Source: Candidatus Woesearchaeota archaeon
Lineage (GTDB): Archaea; Nanobdellota; Nanobdellia; Woesearchaeales; JAHWIC01
DNA: 11,030 nucleotides
Direction of reading: 5' to 3'
Assembly (NCBI GenBank): GCA_019322485.1
Contig: JAHWIK010000026.1
Span: 1 to 11,030, forward strand
The position numbers were made by a program, and so were the translations under genes. Position 1 is the first letter of the stretch; every line of letters starts with the position of its first letter. Positions 6,393 to 10,585 of this stretch are shown one piece after another. A model generated the notes under the pieces. It had not been told where the DNA came from, made no database searches, and worked only from the letters and a program-made list of their open reading frames with translations.

Positions 6393-6734
6393 TTAAAATT
6401 GTTCAACTTGGTATATCTCCACTGCTTCACTTGGCATACTTGCATTCATCTTATAATCTACTGCCCCCTCTTGAAAATACTTTGGGTCTGAGACACTTCG
6501 CAAGAAATCTACTAATCCACTTGAATCTGCGTCTTCAGCAACTCTAATTGCAAAAGGCAAGTGGACGCTCCGTTTAAGTGTTAAGCTGGTATCTGAGCTT
6601 ACAGCCTGTAAATAGCCAAAAGTAGAACAGCCAGGAGATGGTTGAAGCCCTTTACGAATAACTAATAATTCAGTATCTAATTCTAATTCCTTTAATTCGT
6701 CTAATGTGTCAATTTTTTTTAAATCTGCAACCAT
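6393..6734 (-). CDS. Uncharacterised 113-aa protein
   Basis: This is the only sole cargo gene in the array on the minus strand. The protein begins MVADLKKIDTLDELKELELD and continues with a mixed alpha/beta sequence containing LLVIRKGLQPSPGCSTFGYL (residues 23-42) and HLPFAIRVAEDADSSGLVDF (58-77). No family is recognised, and there is no signal peptide or membrane segment. The stop codon overlaps the end of the left inner arm, mirroring the way plus-strand genes in other cassettes end in their right arm. The start is supported by a TATA box about 28 nt upstream on the minus strand. Function unknown. Confidence 0.72.
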   Translation of the reverse strand: MVADLKKIDTLDELKELELDTELLVIRKGLQPSPGCSTFGYLQAVSSDTSLTLKRSVHLPFAIRVAEDADSSGLVDFLRSVSDPKYFQEGAVDYKMNASMPSEAVEIYQVEQF

Positions 6735-6757
6735 GAAATCATTAGTTACTATAAAGT

Positions 6758-6767
6758 AGTATATAAA
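6758..6767 (-). promoter_or_regulatory. TATA box, cassette 6
   Basis: Minus-strand TTTATATACT, centred about 28 nt before the ATG at 6734. It establishes that this gene is expressed from its own promoter against the direction of the array. Confidence 0.58.
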
Positions 6768-6815
6768 CCTTTCGGTTAAAATTCCGCCCCCTCTATTTTT
6801 AGGTCTTTCTTTCGA

Positions 6816-6930
6816 TTGAATATAACGATGTTAGGTTCTCCGACCTCAAATTTGAACGACAAAATGCGAAAGCATTTTGACGATCTCAAATTTCTAGAGA
6901 TGGAGGAAAAAATTGCGAAGCAATTTTTAG
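6816..6930 (+). repeat. Junction element G
   Basis: The core is TAACGATGTTA (6823-6833). The first hairpin has CTCC and CTC opposite GAG-AT-GGAG, then an ACGA/ACGA internal loop and an AAAATGC-GAAA-GCATTTT tip (GCGAAAGC at 6866-6873). The second hairpin is AAAAATT-GCGAAGC-AATTTTT (6908-6928), a GCGAAGC mini-hairpin, a fold known to be unusually stable in single-stranded DNA. Confidence 0.88.
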
Positions 6931-7004
6931 TTTTGGAGTCAGCAATTAATGGACAAAGTCCAATAAAGAAAAAGAATCAAAGGGCTTTGGCTAAAATAAG
7001 AAAA

Positions 7005-7014
7005 TTTATATAAT
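7005..7014 (+). promoter_or_regulatory. TATA box, cassette 7
   Basis: TTTATATAAT lies about 27 nt before the ATG at 7037. Confidence 0.58.
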
Positions 7015-7036
7015 TGATTTAATCAGATTATTTAAA

Positions 7037-7291
7037 ATGGACTCAAATGAAAGAACAATTGGAGGGGTTGGGACCCTTGATGGAAGTTCTATAGATTCAA
7101 TGATTGCATTTTATGATACACTCGCTGCAAATCACTTACTGGTTGGAAGAGAATGCAAGAGAAGGTATAATGGCGGATTGCCAGTATCTGCTACATTAAT
7201 TAAAGAACGTGATGAGTATGCAGGAAGACCCGAATCATTATGGAGCAGGGCAGTTAACAAACTCTATAATCTCATGGACTATTTTCTTTAA
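7037..7291 (+). CDS. Uncharacterised 84-aa protein
   Basis: This small soluble protein begins MDSNERTIGGVGTLDG. A Gly-rich N-terminus is followed by two probable helices (residues 17-40 and 65-84). No domain is recognised. The sequence is too short and too plain to assign a role; a small regulator, antitoxin or inhibitor would all fit. Evidence that it is real: a correctly placed TATA box, a frame that occupies the cassette from promoter to right arm, and a stop codon that directly abuts the right inner arm, as in cassettes 1 and 4. Confidence 0.68.
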   Translation: MDSNERTIGGVGTLDGSSIDSMIAFYDTLAANHLLVGRECKRRYNGGLPVSATLIKERDEYAGRPESLWSRAVNKLYNLMDYFL

Positions 7292-7329
7292 AGCCAAAGC
7301 CCTATTTTTCTAATTAGCTGACTCCAAAA

Positions 7330-7437
7330 TTGAACCTAACGTCGTTAGACTCCCTTCTCCTCGAAATTTTCCTCAAGCGACCGAAAGGGAGCTCAGAGCT
7401 GAAAATTTCAGAGTGAGAAGGTCGAATGAAATGAGAA
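7330..7437 (+). repeat. Junction element H
   Basis: The core is TAACGTCGTTA (7337-7347), where the middle triplet is GTC instead of GAT but the flanking TAAC/GTTA is kept. The first hairpin's 5' strand CCTTCTC, CTC, GAAATTTTC, CTC pairs with a 3' strand interrupted by CA, CT, A and T. Its tip, 7376-7393, is AGC-GA-CC-GAAA-GG-GA-GCT. The second tip, 7422-7436, is TC-GA-AT-GAA-AT-GA-GA. The stems are fully compensated relative to C and I. Confidence 0.88.
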
Positions 7438-7461
7438 GTTAAGGGGCCCGCTTTAGAAAAA

Positions 7462-7470
7462 TTATTTATA
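7462..7470 (+). promoter_or_regulatory. TATA-like box, cassette 8
   Basis: TTATTTATA is centred about 27 nt before the ATG at 7493. An ATG at 7488 is followed by an early stop and is not used. Confidence 0.5.
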
Positions 7471-7492
7471 CCTGACTACCTAATTAAATGGT

Positions 7493-8008
7493 ATGGGAAT
7501 AAGATTTGCTAAAAGAAGAGATGCGGCAAGCATAATCAAGATTGCCAAGCTATGTGGATTTTCAGACTTTCCCATCAATATTAGGGCTGTAAGATCAGGA
7601 ATATCTAATAAACAGTATATAGTTTACTATAAGCTCTGTTTTTTTGGAGAAGATTGTAATTTGTTTCAAAGAGTGTTTGGTTTCGCATGGGGTGGATTAG
7701 TTGACCATCTGAAGAATTTGTATCCCCATCTTAATAACTTGAATAAGGACTACTTCTATCTGAAATTAGTGGCAGTTCACCCAGATTCTCAGAAAAAAAG
7801 TATTGGAAGTATGTTGGTAAAACATGCATTAGGGATGATGAGGCAACTAGGTTATGAGGGATTATATGCAGATACCCTTAATACTAACAGACCAGCTGTT
7901 TCTATTCTTCAAAAAAACGGGTTTAAACAAATACAAGAATTTACAGATATGCAGCAAAAGAAAAGGATTCTTTTCTGTAAAGAATTTTCAAGCGGGCCCC
8001 TTAATTGA
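7493..8008 (+). CDS. GNAT family N-acetyltransferase
   Basis: The protein has 171 residues with a GNAT fold. Motif A is visible at about residues 89-110, YLKLVAVHPDSQKKSIGSML: a beta-strand followed by the acetyl-CoA pyrophosphate-binding loop. The usual Q/R-x-x-G-x-G/A reads QKKSIG, so the first glycine is Ser, a mild departure. The second half of the fold follows as GYEGLYADTLNTNRPAVSIL (120-139) and a beta-strand after KNGFKQI. The N-terminal MGIRFAKRRDAASIIKIAKL is the typical strand 1/helix 1. The substrate cannot be told; GNATs acetylate small amines, peptides or antibiotics and also serve as toxins in some TA systems, but no antitoxin-like partner is present. The C-terminal GPLN comes from the cassette arm. 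The family call is firm; substrate unknown. Confidence 0.88.
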   Translation: MGIRFAKRRDAASIIKIAKLCGFSDFPINIRAVRSGISNKQYIVYYKLCFFGEDCNLFQRVFGFAWGGLVDHLKNLYPHLNNLNKDYFYLKLVAVHPDSQKKSIGSMLVKHALGMMRQLGYEGLYADTLNTNRPAVSILQKNGFKQIQEFTDMQQKKRILFCKEFSSGPLN

Positions 8009-8121
8009 GTCTAACGATGTTAGGTTCTCCGACCTCAAACTTCTCCCCGAACGAAACGAAAGTGAAGTTCAGGGCTGAGAAGTTTAGAGATGGAGGAAAA
8101 AATTTACGGAGTAAATTTTTA
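8005..8121 (+). repeat. Junction element I
   Basis: The core is TAACGATGTTA (8012-8022). First-hairpin 5' blocks: CTCC (8027-8030), CTC, AAACTTCTC, CCC, GAAC. On the 3' side, GTTC (8067-8070), GGG, GAGAAGTTT, GAG and GGAG are separated by A, CT, A and AT, identical in position to the bulges of C. The second hairpin is AATTTAC-GGA-GTAAATT (8101-8117). Confidence 0.9.
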
Positions 8122-8185
8122 GTTTTGGGACGAAGGCGACCCCTTAACGTTCAATTTATAGCTAAAATTATTATTTGATTAATAA

Positions 8186-8202
8186 AAAATGGCAGAAAAA
8201 TA
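8186..8202 (+). repeat. 17-nt inverted copy of the PIN gene start
   Basis: AAAATGGCAGAAAAATA is identical to the region around the PIN start codon read on the minus strand (8896-8912). Here the frame ends at once in TAG, so it encodes nothing. It may be an arm-like repeat or the remains of a rearranged copy of the PIN gene. Confidence 0.6.
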
Positions 8203-8208
8203 GTAAAG

Positions 8209-8217
8209 TTTATATAG
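8209..8217 (+). promoter_or_regulatory. TATA box of the RHH gene
   Basis: TTTATATAG is centred about 27 nt before the ATG at 8240. Confidence 0.6.
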
Positions 8218-8219
8218 TC

Positions 8220-8233
8220 ATTGTATATACAAT
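8220..8233 (+). promoter_or_regulatory. Palindromic operator candidate upstream of the RHH gene
   Basis: ATTGTATATACAAT is a perfect 14-bp palindrome between the TATA box and the start codon. Ribbon-helix-helix antitoxins commonly bind such palindromes and repress their own promoter, so this is a likely autoregulatory site. Binding here would cover the predicted transcription start. Confidence 0.5.
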
Positions 8234-8239
8234 AGCTAT

Positions 8240-8500
8240 ATGGTAACAGAAATGATAACAGTCAAGCTGGATGATAGATTTTTGGGAGATATAGACTCTG
8301 TTGTACAGAAAGAAGGCTATCAGAATAGAACCGAGTTTATTAGAAACGCCCTAAGAGAGAAAGTTGAAGAATCTAAACTAAAAGAAGCAATGACTAGTAT
8401 TGCGCACTTGAAGGGTGCAGCCAAAAAGAAGACCACTCCAGAAGAATTTGAGAAAATTAGAGAAAGAGCTTTTGATGAAATATCGAAGAAGCTCAAGTAA
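8240..8500 (+). CDS. Ribbon-helix-helix (CopG/VapB-type) antitoxin-like regulator
   Basis: The protein has 86 residues. Residues 4-45 form a ribbon-helix-helix DNA-binding domain: the strand EMITVKLDDRFL, a first helix GDIDSVVQKEGY, then NRTEFIRNALREKVEE as the second helix. The remaining 40 residues are charged and helical, as in antitoxins that wrap around a toxin. It is probably a dimer that represses its own promoter through the palindrome at 8220-8233. The PIN-domain gene faces it, and the two coding sequences overlap by 8 bp at their 3' ends. Usual VapBC-type operons place the antitoxin first on the same strand, so the convergent order is unusual. The alternative is that the two are unrelated neighbours, but sharing one cassette argues for a pair. 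Confidence 0.85.
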   Translation: MVTEMITVKLDDRFLGDIDSVVQKEGYQNRTEFIRNALREKVEESKLKEAMTSIAHLKGAAKKKTTPEEFEKIRERAFDEISKKLK

Positions 8501-8909
8501 TATCTTCTGGTTTGTGATGCTTTGAGATATCTTCCAATTCTTTGAAGTGATTATCTCTAGCTATAAGGATCAACTTATGATTTCTAGCAAGTATTGCATG
8601 TAAAGCGTCACCTTTTGGGATGTGCCTTTCTTCGGCTAGTTTTTCAGCTTCGTCTCTTTCTTCTGGTGTAATTGAGATTCTTTCCAATAAATCTTCGAAG
8701 GGCTTCATCATACCATTTATCGCAGGAACTGAATAATTCATTTCTAATTCCCTAATTATGAGGTCAGAGATTACTATTTTGAATTTATTTGCTTTGATGA
8801 AACCAAACAATTTCCAAGCAAAATCTCCTAATGGTTCTCCTTTGTAGCCTTTTCTATCTTCATAAAGATCCATCCAGATTGACGAATCTAAATAATATTT
8901 TTCTGCCAT
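8493..8909 (-). CDS. PIN-domain ribonuclease, VapC-like toxin
   Basis: The protein has 138 residues from the ATG at 8909; a GTG three codons earlier is possible, but the TATA spacing favours 8909. The PIN fold is recognised by its acidic metal-binding residues: D8 in YYLDSSIW, E54 in SDLIIRELE, D101 in GDALHA and D119 in ARDNHF. PIN toxins of the VapC type cleave tRNA or rRNA and are neutralised by a cognate antitoxin, here presumably the facing RHH protein. Length and motif spacing are normal. Its stop codon lies inside the last codons of the RHH gene, so transcripts of the two genes are complementary at their 3' ends, and antisense effects on expression are possible. All four acidic residues are present, so the enzyme should be active. 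Confidence 0.88.
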   Translation of the reverse strand: MAEKYYLDSSIWMDLYEDRKGYKGEPLGDFAWKLFGFIKANKFKIVISDLIIRELEMNYSVPAINGMMKPFEDLLERISITPEERDEAEKLAEERHIPKGDALHAILARNHKLILIARDNHFKELEDISKHHKPEDIT

Positions 8910-8931
8910 TTTAATCACTAAGGTTTTAACA

Positions 8932-8941
8932 CTTATATAAT
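8932..8941 (-). promoter_or_regulatory. TATA box of the PIN gene
   Basis: Minus-strand TTATATAAGT, centred about 27 nt before the ATG at 8909. The toxin therefore has a promoter separate from that of the antitoxin. Confidence 0.58.
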
Positions 8942-8990
8942 TTGCTAATAAATTTAACAGTTAAAGAATCAAGGGTCGCCGAAGTCCCAA

Positions 8991-9108
8991 AATTGAAACT
9001 AACGATGTTAGGTTCCTTTTCCACCAATGAGCCGAGGACGTAGCGGAAGCGAAGTCGCTCTGGCGAATTGAGTGCTGAAAAGTTCTACGAACGAAGTGAG
9101 GAGAAAGT
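8991..9108 (+). repeat. Junction element J (last copy)
   Basis: The core is TAACGATGTTA (9000-9010). The first hairpin pairs CTTTTC (9016-9021) with GAAAAG (9077-9082) and AAT-GA-GCC (9026-9033) with GGC-GA-ATT (9062-9069), plus a GAC/GTC stem capped by GCGGAAGC (9043-9050). The second hairpin tip is C-GA-AC-GAA-GT-GA-G (9088-9100). Its sequence is the most diverged of the set, but the same structural parts are present. Confidence 0.82.
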
Positions 9109-9190
9109 AAATCTGGAGTCCATAATTAGTGAGCGAATGTGATACAAAACTAAAAGAATTAAAGGGGTAATTTCCAATACCCTAACTTTT
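9109..9190 (+). repeat. Left-arm sequence after J without a cassette; array end
   Basis: Positions 9109-9143 match the left arm region of cassette 1 (686-720) with about three differences in 35. No matching right arm or core follows within the window. Instead GGGTA (9164-9168) is followed after eight bases by TACCC (9177-9181), so this looks like an empty or eroded unit that ends the array. No gene is seen in 8919-9224 apart from these repeats. Confidence 0.6.
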
Positions 9191-9198
9191 TCAATTAT

Positions 9199-9217
9199 AA
9201 AAATAAAAAAACAAAAA
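9199..9217 (-). terminator. T-rich terminator of the small membrane protein gene
   Basis: Runs of A on the plus strand read as several T-runs on the minus strand, 8-26 nt after the stop codon at 9225. T-runs without a hairpin are the usual archaeal transcription stop. Confidence 0.5.
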
Positions 9218-9224
9218 TTTAAAA

Positions 9225-9563
9225 TTATTTGCCCATCTCAATTACAGCTTTAACTGCTACAACTAATGCTGAAGCTCCTGCAAATGCTATTAAACTTGCC
9301 AAAATTGTATTCAATGCAGTACCAACAGTTGTCCCTAAAATTGACAGGCTTTGTATGCTTGCCACACCTAACAATATAAGGGCAATAGCTGCAATCAAGA
9401 ATTTTTCAGTCTCTTTCGCTGCAATATTCAGAAACCCTACAATCAATCCAAGAACGAACAATACCAATGCAGCCGCTGGAACAGCAATAATGCCTGTTAA
9501 AAGAACTAATACCAAACCAGCTATAAAAGCCCTTTGGACACCTTGTAGACTAATTTCTCTCAA
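9225..9563 (-). CDS. Small DPANN-type membrane protein, 112 aa
   Basis: A hydrophobic protein with about four membrane helices (residues roughly 12-28, 30-48, 54-72 and 84-106) and the connecting sequence LGLIVGFLNIAAKETEKFL. Similar small proteins with LGLIVGFLN followed by a charged E/K loop recur in DPANN archaeal genomes as I recall them, without known function. The only possible in-frame start is TTG at 9563, as a stop codon lies two codons upstream. The TATA box at 9576-9585 is shared with the divergent HIT gene, although its spacing to this start is short, so the exact start is uncertain. It lies outside the array and appears to be a resident gene. Confidence 0.72.
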   Translation of the reverse strand: MREISLQGVQRAFIAGLVLVLLTGIIAVPAAALVLFVLGLIVGFLNIAAKETEKFLIAAIALILLGVASIQSLSILGTTVGTALNTILASLIAFAGASALVVAVKAVIEMGK

Positions 9564-9575
9564 ATATTAGCAAAA

Positions 9576-9585
9576 TTTATATAAG
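9576..9585. promoter_or_regulatory. TATA box between divergent genes
   Basis: TTTATATAAG is centred about 26 nt before the HIT gene ATG at 9607. Its symmetric core also reads as a TATA box on the minus strand, where it could serve the small membrane protein gene. Confidence 0.55.
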
Positions 9586-9606
9586 GGAAGTAGTAAAGAA
9601 AAACTT

Positions 9607-10584
9607 ATGCCAGAACAGCCGCAAGGAAGACAGCCAAGTCCAGAGGAAGTTGCAGCTCTGCAGGAAAAGCTGAAGAATATGTCTCCTGAAGAGTTGAAGG
9701 AATTTCAGAAGAAACAATGCATATTCTGCCAGATTATTTCAGGAAAGATTCAGGCAAAGAAAATCTATGAAGACGATAAAAGTATTGGAATTCTTGATAT
9801 AAACCCTGCTAACCCAGGCCATATCCTGCTGCTGCCAAAGGAGCATTATTCTGTTATGCCTCAGATACCTGAGGAAGAGGTTATTCATTTATTCATGGTT
9901 GCTAAGTTCCTCTCAAATGCAGTTCTAAAATCACTTGAAGCAACTGGCACTAATATAATAGTTGCAAACGGCCCTGCAGCTGGCCAAAGAGCACAGCATT
10001 TCATGATTCATGTTATCCCAAGGAAAGAAGGCGATGGAATAGAGTTTTCCTTGCCGCAAAAAAAGCATTCTGAACCTGACCTGGACAAGGTTGCTGATAA
10101 AATCAGGGAAAAATTAGCTGTGCTGCTCAAGCTCAAAAAAGAAGAGATGGTGAAAAAAGAAGCCAAGCCTGCGCCAATAGCATTGCCTGCAAAAGAGGCT
10201 AAGAAAGAGGCGCCTAAGCTAGAGCCGGCTAAGCCAAAGCTTGTTGAGGCTGTTGTTAAGGAGGAAAAGCCTCCTGAAGAAGAGAAGAAAGAGCCTGAAA
10301 AGGCTGCTGAGAAGAAAAAGCCAAAGCGCAAAAAAAGAAAGAAAAAAGAAGCAGCTCCAGCAGCAGAGGTAAAGGTTATTGTTGAGCCCGGTGTCACGGT
10401 TGTTGAGAAGAAACCAAAGAAGAAAAAGAAAAAAGCAAAGCCGAAAAAGAAGAAGACAGAAAAGAAACAGGAAGAGGAAGAAGAGGAAAAGCCAAAAGAG
10501 GAAGAACCAAAAGAAAAACCGAAGAAAGAGGGAGAGGACCTTGCTGTTGACCTTGATGATATAGCCAGAGTCCTTGGAATCTAA
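9607..10584 (+). CDS. HIT-family protein with Met in place of the catalytic His and a Lys/Glu-rich tail
   Basis: The protein has 325 residues. Residues 1-37 are a helical, charged extension. Residues 38-150 are a HIT domain: CIFCQIISGKI with a possible zinc pair C38/C41, then ILDINPANPGHILLLPKEHY (62-81). The signature GQRAQHFMIHVIPR ends the domain. HIT hydrolases and transferases use the middle His of H-x-H-x-H; here the triad reads H131-F-M133-I-H135, so the nucleophile is replaced by Met. Hydrolysis by the usual mechanism is therefore unlikely, and a nucleotide-binding or structural role is possible. Residues about 175-305 are a low-complexity Lys/Glu/Pro/Ala tract, and the protein ends in an acidic helix (DLAVDLDDIARVLGI). 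The next HIT gene starts one base after the stop, so they form an operon. Confidence 0.87.
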   Translation: MPEQPQGRQPSPEEVAALQEKLKNMSPEELKEFQKKQCIFCQIISGKIQAKKIYEDDKSIGILDINPANPGHILLLPKEHYSVMPQIPEEEVIHLFMVAKFLSNAVLKSLEATGTNIIVANGPAAGQRAQHFMIHVIPRKEGDGIEFSLPQKKHSEPDLDKVADKIREKLAVLLKLKKEEMVKKEAKPAPIALPAKEAKKEAPKLEPAKPKLVEAVVKEEKPPEEEKKEPEKAAEKKKPKRKKRKKKEAAPAAEVKVIVEPGVTVVEKKPKKKKKKAKPKKKKTEKKQEEEEEEKPKEEEPKEKPKKEGEDLAVDLDDIARVLGI

Positions 10585-10585
10585 A

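Larger units (their letters stand above)
6233..6826 (+). mobile_element. Cassette 6 (reversed 113-aa gene) with inverted arms
   Basis: The outer arm CGAAAGAAAGACC (6328-6340) pairs with GGTCTTTCTTTCG (6802-6814) perfectly over 13 bp. The inner arm AGGGCGGAATTTT (6381-6393) pairs with 6778-6792, with one extra C in the right arm. Between the left arms is a GGAC-GAA-GTCC hairpin (6351-6361). The gene inside points leftward although the junction elements keep the same direction. Confidence 0.78.
6830..7340 (+). mobile_element. Cassette 7 (84-aa protein) with inverted arms
   Basis: The outer arm TTTTGGAGTCAGC (6931-6943) pairs with GCTGACTCCAAAA (7317-7329), perfectly over 13 bp. The inner arm AGGGCTTTGGCT (6981-6992) pairs with AGCCAAAGCCCT (7292-7303), perfectly over 12 bp. 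The segment between the left arms (6944-6980) closely resembles that of cassette 6. At 0.5 kb this is the shortest cassette. Confidence 0.82.
7344..8015 (+). mobile_element. Cassette 8 (GNAT) with inverted arms
   Basis: The left arm 7437-7453 (AGTTAAGGGGCCCGCTT) pairs with 7990-8006 (AAGCGGGCCCCTTAATT), with one mismatch. The right arm encodes the last residues of the acetyltransferase, and the stop codon TGA is formed by the ATTGA before the next core, as in cassette 5. Confidence 0.8.
8019..9003 (+). mobile_element. Cassette 9 (RHH/PIN pair) with inverted arms
   Basis: The left arm TTTTGGGACGAAGGCGACCC (8123-8142) pairs with 8973-8992 over about 17 bp interrupted by a GAA/GAA internal mismatch. 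A second inverted pair inside the cassette, 17 nt at 8186-8202 and 8896-8912, includes the start of the PIN gene. Confidence 0.8.
574..9190 (+). mobile_element. Array of nine gene cassettes with ten structured junction elements
   Basis: Ten copies of a short palindrome (TAAC-GAT-GTTA or a near variant) occur at 580, 1391, 3280, 4664, 5491, 6226, 6823, 7337, 8012 and 9000, all followed in the same orientation by two hairpins. Between successive copies lie 0.5-1.9 kb units, each holding one to three accessory genes and flanked by a private pair of inverted arms. The repeat spacing follows gene boundaries exactly. Integron arrays are the nearest known analogue: one orientation of sites, single-gene cassettes and hairpin recombination sites. 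Here, however, the two core-like boxes are only 3-4 nt apart, every cassette has its own archaeal promoter, genes occur in both directions, and no integrase is visible. The array could also be driven by an HUH/Y1-type enzyme acting on hairpins. The repeat structure is directly visible; mobility is inferred. Confidence 0.8.

Noticed and set aside
6219..6491. 90-aa open frame
   Set aside because: Lies across element F and antisense to the 113-aa gene; composition follows the repeat.
6816..7013. 65-aa open frame
   Set aside because: Lies across element G and left arms of cassette 7; no promoter, and the frame is a by-product of A-rich repeats.
7854..8078. 74-aa frame overlapping the GNAT gene and element I
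   Set aside because: Out-of-frame shadow of the acetyltransferase running into the repeat.
574..9108. CRISPR array
   Set aside because: Repeats are long, structured, not identical, and 0.5-1.9 kb apart with genes between them.
574..9108. Canonical integron attC sites
   Set aside because: A CTAAC-type box is followed by a GTTAG-type box after only 3-4 nt, with the hairpins outside this pair; I found no GTTRRRY box at the far foot of the hairpins. Hence only integron-like.
574..9108. Simple MITE or REP insertions between resident genes
   Set aside because: Random insertion would not give matching private arms around each gene in nine of nine units, though a REP-type HUH enzyme remains possible as the actor.
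9229..9570. 113-aa plus-strand frame
   Set aside because: Exact antisense shadow of the small membrane protein; lacks a promoter, and the opposite strand gives a convincing membrane protein.
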